A DNA stretch of 42,500 nucleotides. It comes from Prorocentrum cordatum (lineage: Eukaryota; Sar; Dinophyceae; Prorocentrales; Prorocentraceae). A model generated the notes under the pieces. The model had not been told where the DNA came from. It did not search any database and saw only the letters and a program-made list of their open reading frames with translations. Numbering within the stretch: the first letter of the stretch is position 1; each line of letters starts with the position of its first letter. The position numbers were made by a program, and so were the translations under genes. Location: positions 500,228 to 542,727 of the forward strand of contig CAUYUJ010019348.1 in assembly GCA_963575745.1 (NCBI GenBank). Direction: 5' to 3'. Shown here in pieces: positions 19,901 to 28,378 of this stretch.

Positions 19901-20600
19901 CCGGACTCGGAGAACCGCCACTTCGCGCTGGAGCTCAAGCCCGAGAAGTGTCGCGCCCTCTCGGAGGCCTACGCGGGCAAGGAGGAGCTCCCGCCCAAGC
20001 TTGGCCACCGAGCCAGGCCATCACCACCCCCTCGCGGGGGCATGGGCGCGCTGGTGCTGAAGGTGTTCGCGATCGCGGCGACGGCGTGCTGCTCTGAGGC
20101 CGAGGTCAACCAGACGACGTGCGACGAGCCCAGACACCAGGAGAAGACAAACGGCCCCATCGAGAGCATCAGCAACGACACCTGGACTTTGAACGGATAC
20201 CACCGCGCCAGAGAATTCATCAACATACGGCGTCACTTACGGAACTTGTTCAGGATGCTGTGGAATAGAAACTCTCTACGGGTGCCAGATTTGCCACATG
20301 GGGTCATGTTCGTCGTGTCTGCGAGGGCTGCAGTGCGCGAAGTGTTACCATGATGTTGGCAACCACAAGGTCGAGATCGGCAACGGCGCGGAATTCGTAG
20401 TACAGCACCAATCATGCAGGCGACTCCGAAACCGCACCATGGCACAACACAAGACAAGTATACGGCAGGCGAGCACACTACATCAGCACGGAGTTCGACC
20501 CGCATACGTGAAGAAGACGCTTCAGACACAGCTGAACGACACCATGGTCTCGACGGCATCGAGAGGAGTACGAAGGACACGGAAGGGGACTCCAGGTACT

Positions 20601-21290
20601 TTGGTCGAGTGCTGTTGCAAGCCGAACAGCCTCATGTCGGAGCTCTGGCAGTCCCAAGGAGGAGTGACTCATCGCCTCGGACTTCCTGAAGACGACCTTC
20701 GAGTACGGCATCATGCTGACAAGGCTGGCGACCTACTGGTGCAAGCGGCCCAGGCAGGAGAAGGTCACGCTGACGTTATCTGGGGCAGCCTGCCTTGCAG
20801 CCCCTGGACGGCACTCCAGAACTTCATGAAGAACAAGCCCCAGTTGGCGATCGACCGCGCGCAGAGCAGGCGCATGATCAAGCTGTTCACCGTGCAGGCC
20901 AAGAGGGCGCTTGAGGCGGGCGCGATCGTCGCGTTCGAGTGGCCCGTCAACTGCCACGGCTGGAAGCAGCCAGAGGTCGAGAAGCTCAAGTAGAGTCTGC
21001 CCTACGAGTGCTTGTTCGACGGCTGCACCTACGGCCTGAAGGACGACAGGACCAACAAGTACATCAAGAAGCCCTGGAAAGTGCTGACCAATCATCAGCC
21101 ACTTCCGAAGTTCCTGAACTGGAGATGCCCACAGGACCATGAACATCTACAAGGACGAGAGTTCAACAGGATGACCTCCAAGAGGACAGGTCTCTACACC
21201 AAGGAGTTGTGCCTGGCAGCGATCAAGGGCTTCACGAGGCGCATCGCGGACGTGAACTACGCCCTGGTCACGCTGATCAGCGATGACGAA
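20601..21290 (+). pseudogene. Outer element methyltransferase-like domain between protease and integrase
   Basis: In one frame the motifs appear in order: LVECCCKPNSLM (20601), DVIWGSLPCSPWTALQN (Cys codon at 20796), a helix of about 40 residues, IVAFEWPVNCHGW (FEWP at 20934-20945), FDGCTYGL, KKPWKVLTN and CPQDHEH. A TAG stop at 20991-20993 cuts the frame once, but reading continues on the other side in the same frame. The inner element has the same motif order in the same place. The PC-containing loop and the F-E-W/H-P strand recall motifs IV and VI of SAM-dependent cytosine methyltransferases. I infer a methyltransferase fold but cannot show activity. The frame upstream (about 19900-20600) is a spacer without a recognised domain. 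Confidence 0.6.
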
Positions 21291-21343
21291 GGAGGACGTT
21301 GAGAAGAAGCCCCAGGGCATCCTCGCAAGGCTAGAGCCCGAGC

Positions 21344-21673
21344 AGCGTCACCCTCACCCGGGCAGTTGCCAAGATGCACACCAACCGTGGACATCCTGGA
21401 AACCGAACTCTAGCACGTGCCATCCGACTCGCTGGAGGTTCCAAACACGCGATAGCGGCTGCACTTGTGCATCACTGCCCGACGCCCCTAAAGCTGGCGG
21501 CACCACCCCCGACGGCGGCTTCATCAATGCGGGATCGGTGGAGAGAGTTCGGCGACTGCCTGGACATCGACACCTTCGAGCTCGCGGACGCTCAGGGCAT
21601 CAACACCGTGCTCCTGAACCAAATCGACATGGCCTCCAAGTGCCAGATCGTCGTCCCGGTCACCTCCTGCAAG
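21344..21673 (+). pseudogene. Outer element integrase, 5' part
   Basis: HTNRGHPGNRTLARAIRLAG is the first half of the integrase zinc-binding region (H...H), but the usual CxxC at its end is reduced to HHCPTP. Then W.EFGDCLDIDTFEL holds the first catalytic Asp and is followed by LLNQIDMASKCQIVVPVTS. The frame is cut at 21673, where the inner retrotransposon entered. It resumes at 31286. The frame differs from that of the preceding methyltransferase-like domain, so there is a frameshift near 21300. Confidence 0.75.
21670..21673. repeat. Target-site duplication of the inner element (left copy)
   Basis: CAAG directly before the TG end of the inner LTR. The second copy is at 31286-31289. Confidence 0.85.
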
Positions 21674-21863
21674 TGTCTCACCATCGCAGGGCATGCTGGG
21701 GTCCGGGGTCGACGAGACGGGGGCCTCTTTTGGGGCACATGAGCGCTACAGCACGCAAGCGTCAAAGCCAAAGCGGCTATGCGCGGGCCGAGCAAGAGAG
21801 GCGGAGGTACGAAGAGGAAAGACAGGGGGCCCATCCAAGTCGCACTTAGGGGCAGGGGGGACA
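21674..21863 (-). repeat. Inner element 3' LTR
   Basis: On the minus strand it begins TGTCCCCCC and ends GGTGAGACA. It differs from the 5' LTR only by transitions near 21763, 21781, 21809 and 21853. A clear polypurine tract next to it is not visible. The nearest purine run on the minus strand is the GGA microsatellite at 21914-21952, about 50 bases away. Confidence 0.93.
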
Positions 21864-21869
21864 GCAGGA

Positions 21870-23912
21870 CTAACTCTCGCGGACCGAAGCCCGATCTCGG
21901 GCCCGGGCCGCTCGCCTCCTCCTCCTCCTCCTCCTCCTCCTCCTCCTCCTCCAGTCCCGGCCTCGCCCGCCAAGCGGGCATCGACGCCCTTGACCTCCAG
22001 GTTCTGGGGCGCGGCCGATCTCCGGCGGGCGACGGGCGACGACGACGCGAGGGAGGGGGCGGGGAGAGAGAGAGAGAGAGAGAGGATCGAAAGAACCCAA
22101 GACACCCACAGGCCCCTCCACGGACACACAGTTCAGACCCCGCCCCGCGGAGGTCGACACGAAGTAACAAGGCCCCCCAGAGCCTTTCCCGCCCTCGCGC
22201 GGCAAGGAAACCAAAACTTCCGTGGGCTCCTCGGAGCCCTCCATAGTCGCAGCCTGCTCTATGGCTCGACGACTCGCACCTCTTGATCGGGACTTCAAAG
22301 TTTCATTCAAAGATCTCTCGCTCAGGTGACCATGCTCGTCCACCAGGACTAGACTCCCACGACAGAGCAAGTCGTGGAGCGCCAGGTTCCCGCGCCCTGG
22401 GTCCATCTTAGTCAGAGGGTCGGCAGGCATTCGCCCGTGAGGGACCCAACGCACACGCGAACCCACAGCAGCAAGGGAGTCTCTGATCACCGCAAGCTCT
22501 ACCGCATTGCGCCTGTCCGCTCGTGATCCGGCGGAGTTACGCGAAAGCGTGTCAAAAACTGACTTAGCATCGACCACAGCGAGGCCATGTGCTGCCTCGC
22601 TGAGCTGGCACTGAGACGAGAGCATGACTGAGAAGGGCGCCTTGGCCCTAAACCACTCGGGTCGCGGCGCGTCCCCGAAGACCGAGTCCCCCCAGAGGAC
22701 CTGCAGCCATTGGGCCTCGGCGGTGGCCCCCGACAGGGCCAGAGTCTCGGCAGCCACAGTACTGGCCACTGCACGCTTAAGTCGCTGTGACCGCCAGGCC
22801 AGCACACTCACCTTAGCTCGCTTATTCGCTCTGATCGAAGAGTCGGCAGCCATGATGAGCCATGCTCCCTGAGCGCCTCCTCTGCGGGCTGACCCAGGGC
22901 CGCCCGCATCACTTGCCGCAACAAAAACGAGTGACAGCGGGTCGAGAGACCAGACGGTGAGCTTTTGCTCAGCAGATCCTCGAAGAAACTTTACCGTTTT
23001 GATCAACATAAGAGCGTCGGCAACTGTCGGCTCAGGAAGGGCCGCAGCTAGCAGGGATGCTGGTCCCGCCACGTCTGGGCGAGATTCACGAGCAAGCCAC
23101 TGAACCTGTGCCACCACCGTACGAAAGGAAGCAATCTCATCACGAGTGAGAGGTGAAGAGGGCGAGCTCCTACGCTCACGATCGAGATGCATCAGCGAAA
23201 GCTGTTCACGCACGTATTTTTCCTGATCTATGGTTATTCCATGTGGAAATTGCTTCAATCGTCGCCCGGCGTACTCTGAATCTTCCTGCTTCCACTTGCC
23301 AAACTTAAAACGATCACACAAAGCCGTGCGGAGGGAGGACATGGACGCATCCGTGCCGGCCACTATAAGGTCGTCCACTTCAATTAGAACCAGAGACTCG
23401 AGCGCACCCGTCGAGGCCCGCTTCAAATACAAACAAGGTTCCAAGAGCGATTTCACGAACCCAAGAGTGCCCAGAAAATCCGTCAAGGTTTGATGCCAGA
23501 GCAGCGGGGCGTCATTCAAACCATAAACCGGGGCCACCAACTCGATCAGTTGATCTGGCAACAAATCTAAACCCGAACACGGCTCCACATAAATCGTTCC
23601 ATTGGGCCTGCACAACCTGTTGCTTTGACAAAACGCGTTCTTAGCATCGGCTACATTTAGAATCCACCCGAGAGACGCTATGATCTGACACACCAAAAGG
23701 ATCGACTCAGACTGAGGCGTCGGAGCATACACCGCTAGGGTGTCAGCGTCTGGGCCCTGATGGCCATGTACACACCATCGAGACTTGGCCTTAGCAACTG
23801 ATCCCACGCCTTCGGTCGGTTTGAATCGGCGAACCATTCTCGATGACATGATCCGATCTGGAAACCGTCTCCGATCGCTCCTGGACTCTTCAACCGAGAG
23901 CACCCGCGCGGC
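21870..23912 (-). CDS. pol: Inner element reverse transcriptase and RNase H (3' part of pol)
   Basis: This is the same frame as the integrase, separated only by the TGA at 23913-23915. It opens with VLSVEES, RIMSSRMVRRFKP and SRWCVHG, the start of a copia reverse transcriptase. NVADAKNAFCQ holds the first catalytic Asp (codon 23646-23648). VYGLNDAPLLWHQTL follows. VLIEVDDLIVAG is the YVDD box, here EVDD (codons 23370-23375). RNase H follows with SDAGG, AAETLALS and VVDAKSVFDTLSR, ending ADPLTK, so all acidic residues are present. The enzyme copies the element RNA into DNA inside the particle and removes the RNA strand. The last ~120 residues pass through the microsatellite and are unlikely to matter. 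The stop lies 7 bases inside the LTR border. Confidence 0.9.
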   Translation of the reverse strand, partial: AARVLSVEESRSDRRRFPDRIMSSRMVRRFKPTEGVGSVAKAKSRWCVHGHQGPDADTLAVYAPTPQSESILLVCQIIASLGWILNVADAKNAFCQSNRLCRPNGTIYVEPCSGLDLLPDQLIELVAPVYGLNDAPLLWHQTLTDFLGTLGFVKSLLEPCLYLKRASTGALESLVLIEVDDLIVAGTDASMSSLRTALCDRFKFGKWKQEDSEYAGRRLKQFPHGITIDQEKYVREQLSLMHLDRERRSSPSSPLTRDEIASFRTVVAQVQWLARESRPDVAGPASLLAAALPEPTVADALMLIKTVKFLRGSAEQKLTVWSLDPLSLVFVAASDAGGPGSARRGGAQGAWLIMAADSSIRANKRAKVSVLAWRSQRLKRAVASTVAAETLALSGATAEAQWLQVLWGDSVFGDAPRPEWFRAKAPFSVMLSSQCQLSEAAHGLAVVDAKSVFDTLSRNSAGSRADRRNAVELAVIRDSLAAVGSRVRWVPHGRMPADPLTKMDPGRGNLALHDLLCRGSLVLVDEHGHLSERSLNETLKSRSRGASRRAIEQAATMEGSEEPTEVLVSLPREGGKGSGGPCYFVSTSAGRGLNCVSVEGPVGVLGSFDPLSLSLSPRPLPRVVVARRPPEIGRAPEPGGQGRRCPLGGRGRDWRRRRRRRRRRRRRAARARDRASVRES
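21914..21952. repeat. CCT microsatellite in the 3' end of the inner element
   Basis: A pure CCT run (GGA on the coding strand), coding an Arg-rich stretch near the end of the pol frame. A GA run of about 20 bases follows at 22063-22083. Both may have expanded from the polypurine tract region. Confidence 0.85.
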
Positions 23913-26336
23913 TCATGACGAGACGATGGCGTCCCACTCGGCCTGGTCAGAGTGGATGAACTGTTCCCTCTCGGCTGGGGTCAGCTTCTTGAGACAAACC
24001 TCGGCTCCCCGAGGATTGTCAGGCTTGGCCTCTGCCGTGCCGGAGAAATCAGGCTCAAGCCCGAAAAACGAAAGGAAATCAGGTGACCCAGAAATCTGGG
24101 ACCAGTCACGCAGCTCGTCCAGCAGCCGCTGGTCTTGAAAATCGTCGGGCTCCGACCAGACCGCATAACTGACGCCATCCCCAGCCCCAGAGTCCTCGGC
24201 CCCCTCACTAGCCTGCCTTGGGCCTGTCCCAGGAGACGATTCGAAAGGAGCCGATCGACGAGCCCTAGGCTGGGGCACCGATCGCAAGGCGGGGGCCCGA
24301 CCGTACACCCGGTTGGCGTAAGGAGCTTCTGGAGGAGGAAGAGCTGGCACCTCAGCAGCCTGATCGGAACCCTCGATCTCCCCTATCATGTGAGCAACGC
24401 GCGGAACTCCTGCCGGCAGCTCCTCAGCAGGGGTTCGTTCCAGACGCGGTCGAACTGGACGCTCGGAAGAAGAGTCGTTCGCCTCCGAAGCTGGCCTCGC
24501 CTGTCCCCTGGCCTCGTCGAGGTCCGGAGTAAGGTCGAAAGCTCCTGGCTCCGAGGGGGAAGGACCTGGATCCTCACGAGCCTCCGAGACCTCGGTGCTG
24601 ATGGCCCTCGCCATCGAAGGCTCTGACGGCGGAGACAGAGTAGTTCCCTCATCTTCCCGACGCGGGCCCAGGGGAACCTGATGCGAGATGCCCGGGGCGG
24701 TAGCCGGAGCCAACGCCCTGGAGGCAGGAGAAGGGTCGATCCTCTCCTCGGCACCCCTCCTGCCCCAAGCTTCCGGCGGGGGTGGGCCCTCTGAGGCCAC
24801 GTCCACCGCCCCAATCCTACGCCCTGGGGCCCGGACCTCTTCCCGAAGCTGGTCGAAACGGGCCGTGTCGAGAAGCTCAGCCCCCAGCGATTCCTGGCGA
24901 GTCGCTGGTCGGACCTGTTCCTCCGAGCACTTGCACAATTTGGATCGCATAGCTATCCAAATCGTGCTGCCGTTTTGGTAGACAACGACCCCGGGGCCAG
25001 TCCACCTGTCCCGCTGCAGACTGTGAGACCTACTCGCCGCTGTCACTCGGCGCCACACGTACACCCACTCGCCTGGCTTGAAAAACTTGTCCGAGTGACC
25101 TCTGGCGCGGCTCGCCTCTGGAAGTCGAGACTTGGCGTCCAAGCTAGCCAAAGCCTGGCGAGCGGCGTCTCGGATCTGGTGCCGGCGAGCGAATGCGGCC
25201 GCCGCGGAGTCTGGCTGCGTGGTTCCTCCCAAGACGTCCTCCGGCCCGACCAGATCCAACGCGTCATCCGAAAGCAGGGGCCTCGGGACCCGGGGATTGG
25301 CTCCCAAAACTAGCTGCGCTGGACTAAACCCCCCACGGTGATAGGAGGCATTCTTGGCCGCCACGGCCTCGCAGAGGAGGGCCTCCACTTCTTCCTTAGT
25401 GGTCGGGGAGAGGGAGAGAGCAGCCTTTGACATAACATCCTTGAGGATCCCTCCATGCCTCTCACATTTTCCGTTGTAATGGGGGCTGTTGGCAGGTATC
25501 ACCTGCTGGAAAATACCCTCATGCTCACAACCCCTGGCAAATTCCCGCTCAAATTCAGCCCCCCCGTCGCACAGAAGGACCTCCGGGAGACCAAACGGCC
25601 GAACCCACAACTGGAGAAAACCCCTCCAAGTAGCCAACGCACTATTGTTTGGAAGCAAACAGGCCTGTTGGTAGTTGGTCCCATGGCAAATCACATTCAA
25701 CGCTGGCGTGCTCACTCCATCCACTTCGACATAAAAGAGATCCACAGCCACCAGCTTGTTAAACTCATACGCGTGAGGAAGATGCGCGCGCCTACGCCAG
25801 TGCGGACGAGCGTGAGAAGCGCAGGTGCCACACCGAAAGTCGGACTTCGTCCACTCAATCACCTCAGGCTTCGCACGTGCGACCCTTAAAGTCCCCAGGA
25901 AATCCTCGAGCGTGGGGTGGCCCAAATTCACGTGAAGGCGATGCACCTCTCTCTGCAACGCTTGGTCAAGTCCCTTGGGTTGCTTCTCACTGGCCGGAAC
26001 CCCGATAGGTCCGGGCAGACCCTCTGGGGCCTCCTCCTGGTCGCCTCTTGGTTCCGTGTCTCCCGGAAGACCCCCGAGCTCACCGCCCTCGGGAAGAGCC
26101 CCCAGAAGGGGGTGCCCCGGGAAAACTGGAGGAACGTTCCTCTTCATCAGAAGGCGGCTCAGAGGCAACGAACGTCGGCAGCGTCGAAGCGAAGTGATAC
26201 CACCATGCTGCTGCCTCCACGCCGGACGCCATAGCGAAGACAAGCTCCACCGGGCACTGCTCGGATTTACGTGTCCTGCGCCCCCCTTCCAGATGCAAAT
26301 GCTCATGATCGCGCGAGCACTGCCGCGCACAAGCAC
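23913..26336 (-). CDS. pol: Inner element integrase with long C-terminal linker (5' part of pol)
   Basis: HRLHVNLGHPT and CGTCASH form the zinc-binding H...C region near residues 132-170. The core has all three acids: VDLFYVEVDG (Asp codon 25740-25742), LLCDGGAEFEREF (Asp codon 25566-25568) and HYNGKCERHGG (Glu codon 25461-25463, 35 codons after the second Asp). KFFKPGEWVYVWRR and DRWTGPGVVV follow as the C-terminal SH3-like part. A ~280-residue Pro/Glu/Ser-rich linker leads to LTPAEREQFIHSDQAEWDAIVSS and a TGA stop, straight after which the reverse transcriptase begins in the same frame. The first ~80 codons overlap the methyltransferase-like frame, so the true entry is probably a frameshift near 26120. 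The integrase inserts the DNA copy into the nuclear genome. Confidence 0.9.
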   Translation of the reverse strand: MLVRGSARAIMSICIWKGGAGHVNPSSARWSLSSLWRPAWRQQHGGITSLRRCRRSLPLSRLLMKRNVPPVFPGHPLLGALPEGGELGGLPGDTEPRGDQEEAPEGLPGPIGVPASEKQPKGLDQALQREVHRLHVNLGHPTLEDFLGTLRVARAKPEVIEWTKSDFRCGTCASHARPHWRRRAHLPHAYEFNKLVAVDLFYVEVDGVSTPALNVICHGTNYQQACLLPNNSALATWRGFLQLWVRPFGLPEVLLCDGGAEFEREFARGCEHEGIFQQVIPANSPHYNGKCERHGGILKDVMSKAALSLSPTTKEEVEALLCEAVAAKNASYHRGGFSPAQLVLGANPRVPRPLLSDDALDLVGPEDVLGGTTQPDSAAAAFARRHQIRDAARQALASLDAKSRLPEASRARGHSDKFFKPGEWVYVWRRVTAASRSHSLQRDRWTGPGVVVYQNGSTIWIAMRSKLCKCSEEQVRPATRQESLGAELLDTARFDQLREEVRAPGRRIGAVDVASEGPPPPEAWGRRGAEERIDPSPASRALAPATAPGISHQVPLGPRREDEGTTLSPPSEPSMARAISTEVSEAREDPGPSPSEPGAFDLTPDLDEARGQARPASEANDSSSERPVRPRLERTPAEELPAGVPRVAHMIGEIEGSDQAAEVPALPPPEAPYANRVYGRAPALRSVPQPRARRSAPFESSPGTGPRQASEGAEDSGAGDGVSYAVWSEPDDFQDQRLLDELRDWSQISGSPDFLSFFGLEPDFSGTAEAKPDNPRGAEVCLKKLTPAEREQFIHSDQAEWDAIVSS

Positions 26337-26673
26337 TGAGAAAGTGAGTCGAATTGCTCATCAACTTCGTTCGTTTACGAGATAAGGTCCCGTCTGGAAC
26401 CACCGAGAGTCCGAACTCGCACTGATCGGTCACTTCGATTCGGACCCCCTCGCAAGCAGCCAGAGCGCGAACCTGCTTCAAGTCCCAAGAGCTGGCTCCC
26501 TCCGGGTGTTCCATGGAAAAGAACCTCCCACGCTCAAGCTGATACCGAGCCACACTGACACACAGAGCTATGTACTCGAGGCCTCGCTGCTCCACCTCCA
26601 CCAGATCTTCGTGCCTCATCGAGCCCCACGAAGAGACCCTGGCTTGACTGAACGCTTTGCACTCTGGAGACAT
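26080..26673 (-). CDS. Inner element methyltransferase-like domain, C-terminal part
   Basis: The ordered motifs are MSPECKAFSQARVSSW, a helix of about 30 residues, GRFFSMEHPEGASSWD, TDQCEFGL, SRKRTKLMSNS and CSRDHEHLHLEGG. Each has a counterpart, in the same order, in the outer element at 20790-21160. SPEC...FS resembles the catalytic Pro-Cys loop and F.MEHP the acidic strand of cytosine methyltransferases. The N-terminal part of the domain lies in the next frame upstream. The two frames join across an AG run at 26693-26703, so a slip there has probably broken one gene. Role in the life cycle unknown. Confidence 0.65.
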   Translation of the reverse strand: MSPECKAFSQARVSSWGSMRHEDLVEVEQRGLEYIALCVSVARYQLERGRFFSMEHPEGASSWDLKQVRALAACEGVRIEVTDQCEFGLSVVPDGTLSRKRTKLMSNSTHFLSACARQCSRDHEHLHLEGGRRTRKSEQCPVELVFAMASGVEAAAWWYHFASTLPTFVASEPPSDEEERSSSFPGAPPSGGSSRGR

Positions 26674-27695
26674 CGCGATGAAGAGCGGTTGGTCTCTCTC
26701 TCTATGGCTCTCCAGAGAGCCGCCTGACCCTTGGGGGTCCTCAGGTCCACCCCCGTCAGCAGGTCGAACGAGCTCGAGACGACGTGGCCACGCCGGGCCA
26801 GCTCCTTAGATACCCGAGGGGGTGAGAACACTTCTAAGACTAAGGAGCCCGCGCGCGTCCTCTCGGCCTCGATTACCTGCTTGCGCCTAAGTCGTTTGCT
26901 AGATCGGAGGCCGCTACCGTCTAAGATCCGGGCCGTCGCGTCCCTCACCTTCTTGGGCACCGTGGCACCCCTCCATTGACTAGGTCCGGCACCATCTAGG
27001 GCAGCAGCCGCGAAGCGGTCCTCAATCACGTACCCGACATCCCAACATCTCGTCCGTGAACTCGCCCCCTGCTCTCCTTCCTGACCTGACGCCTCCGGAC
27101 AAATGCAAGAGCACGATGAGATAGGTGAGGAGAAGATAGGTGGAGGAGAGGAGGAGAGGAGAGAATCTGCGTCCTGCCACACTCGGACATTCGGATGACG
27201 AGCAGGGGATGGTTGCTGCTGGGTCCCCAAAGCTCGCTCCTCAGCGGGAACGGGGCACTGCCTTGCGACTGACAGTGCCGATCTAATGTCTGACGTGGTC
27301 ACCCCCAGCCATGGACAGCTCAAACACACCAGACCTTCGGGGGAGGTAACCTCGATCCAGCGAGCCCTCTCTGGGACCAAGCTAGCAATGCTCGTGCCCC
27401 CCCACGCGTCCATGGCCAGCGCGACGAAAAGGGAAGCCCTCTCCTGGCCAGAGAGCGTCTTTGGCCTCCAGCCGAGCCTGTCTTCGAGATCTCCCGATCC
27501 GAGAAACGCCTTCCGAGAGCGGTCCCAGATTCCAAGAACCGGATCGTATCCTGAGAGTCCCACCCTAGGCTGAAGCCTGCGATGCCAAACTCCCATATCT
27601 CGAAGAAAGACGTTAGTGCCGTCTACCTCCCTACTCTGGGCGCCAGACCTCGCTCTCAGAGAGGCAAGGAGGTCAGGATCCTCGTGGGCCCTCAT
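26616..27695 (-). CDS. Inner element ORF with N-terminal part of the methyltransferase-like domain
   Basis: The ATG at 27695 lies 11 bases after the stop of the preceding frame. The first ~280 residues contain Trp-rich segments (GVWHRRLQPRVGLSGYDP, MDAWGGTSIASLVP, EGLVCLSCPWLGVT) without a family I recognise. The C-terminal ~70 residues read SLVLEVFSPPRVSKELARRG and FDLLTGVDLRTPKG (26770-26850), a motif-I-like start of a methyltransferase fold with an acidic residue at the end of the first strand. The frame then leaves the domain at the AG run near 26700. In the outer element LVECCCKPNS is the equivalent of LVLEVFSPPR. Confidence 0.55.
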   Translation of the reverse strand: MRAHEDPDLLASLRARSGAQSREVDGTNVFLRDMGVWHRRLQPRVGLSGYDPVLGIWDRSRKAFLGSGDLEDRLGWRPKTLSGQERASLFVALAMDAWGGTSIASLVPERARWIEVTSPEGLVCLSCPWLGVTTSDIRSALSVARQCPVPAEERALGTQQQPSPARHPNVRVWQDADSLLSSSPPPIFSSPISSCSCICPEASGQEGEQGASSRTRCWDVGYVIEDRFAAAALDGAGPSQWRGATVPKKVRDATARILDGSGLRSSKRLRRKQVIEAERTRAGSLVLEVFSPPRVSKELARRGHVVSSSFDLLTGVDLRTPKGQAALWRAIERETNRSSSRCLQSAKRSVKPGSLRGAR

Positions 27696-27706
27696 GCTCG
27701 TGCCGC

Positions 27707-28378
27707 TCAGGCCGGCTCCTGTGATCCCGACGCGCCCGGGGACGACGGCGCCGAAGAGGCCTGCTGCTGCATCTGGGACATCATCATCGCGATCCTCATC
27801 ATCTCCTCGTCGCTCAGGCCCTGGCGCGGCTGGCGCATCACCTCGGATACCCTCTGGTGCACCCTCTCGTTCTGCACGCGCTGCTGCTCAATCACCACCG
27901 TCATGTCCGCGAGGGCCCGCATCATCTCGGCAGTCGTCATCGGCCTTGTCCCCGGCGGTGCCTTGGCCGGCACGCTCTGCGCCTTCGCCGGAAGGGGGTG
28001 CTTCGCGGGAACGTAGCCCTCGGCCGCATTCACGCAGAGGGCCATCGGCACGGCCATCTCCTTGACCGCCGGGACTCCCGCCTCGACCCCCACTATCTCG
28101 CGGCCCTGGCCCTCGTGAAGCCAAAGTTGCTCGCTCACTGGGTCGAGGCGCTTCTTCACCTGCGTAGGCTGCGGCGTCCACGGGTCTGTCTCGCCCGTCC
28201 CCTCGAGGGCCTGTGCGTACTCCTCGAGCTCCTTGGCCGCTATCTGCTTCACCTCTCGGCGTGTCTGCGCCGCCTTTGCCTTCGCCAGCTTCTTCTTGGC
28301 AGCCTCGAGCTTCTCCTCGGGCGTCTTCTTGTGGTAGGCGATGCGTGTGTCGCACCTACGTGTAAGTGGCGTGCGCAT
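27707..28378 (-). CDS. Inner element ORF of unknown role, helical and coiled-coil-like
   Basis: 223 codons. A strongly helical Lys/Ala stretch (TPEEKLEAAKKKLAKAKAAQ) is followed by a middle part with PVSEQLWLHEGQ and GYVPAKHPLPAK. The C-terminal helix region is rich in Met and Gln (TTAEMMRALADM, SDEEMMRIAMMMSQMQQQ). It overlaps the end of the previous frame by 23 bases. Not recognised as a known retrotransposon protein. It may be a spacer region of a former Gag-Pol polyprotein. Confidence 0.5.
   Translation of the reverse strand: MRTPLTRRCDTRIAYHKKTPEEKLEAAKKKLAKAKAAQTRREVKQIAAKELEEYAQALEGTGETDPWTPQPTQVKKRLDPVSEQLWLHEGQGREIVGVEAGVPAVKEMAVPMALCVNAAEGYVPAKHPLPAKAQSVPAKAPPGTRPMTTAEMMRALADMTVVIEQQRVQNERVHQRVSEVMRQPRQGLSDEEMMRIAMMMSQMQQQASSAPSSPGASGSQEPA

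Noticed and set aside
21870-22250. Arg-rich end of the inner pol frame as a separate basic protein
   Set aside because: It is the translation of the CCT microsatellite and GC-rich 3' region after RNase H.
21693-22286. Plus-strand frames spanning the inner 3' LTR
   Set aside because: Antisense shadows of the LTR and the pol 3' end.
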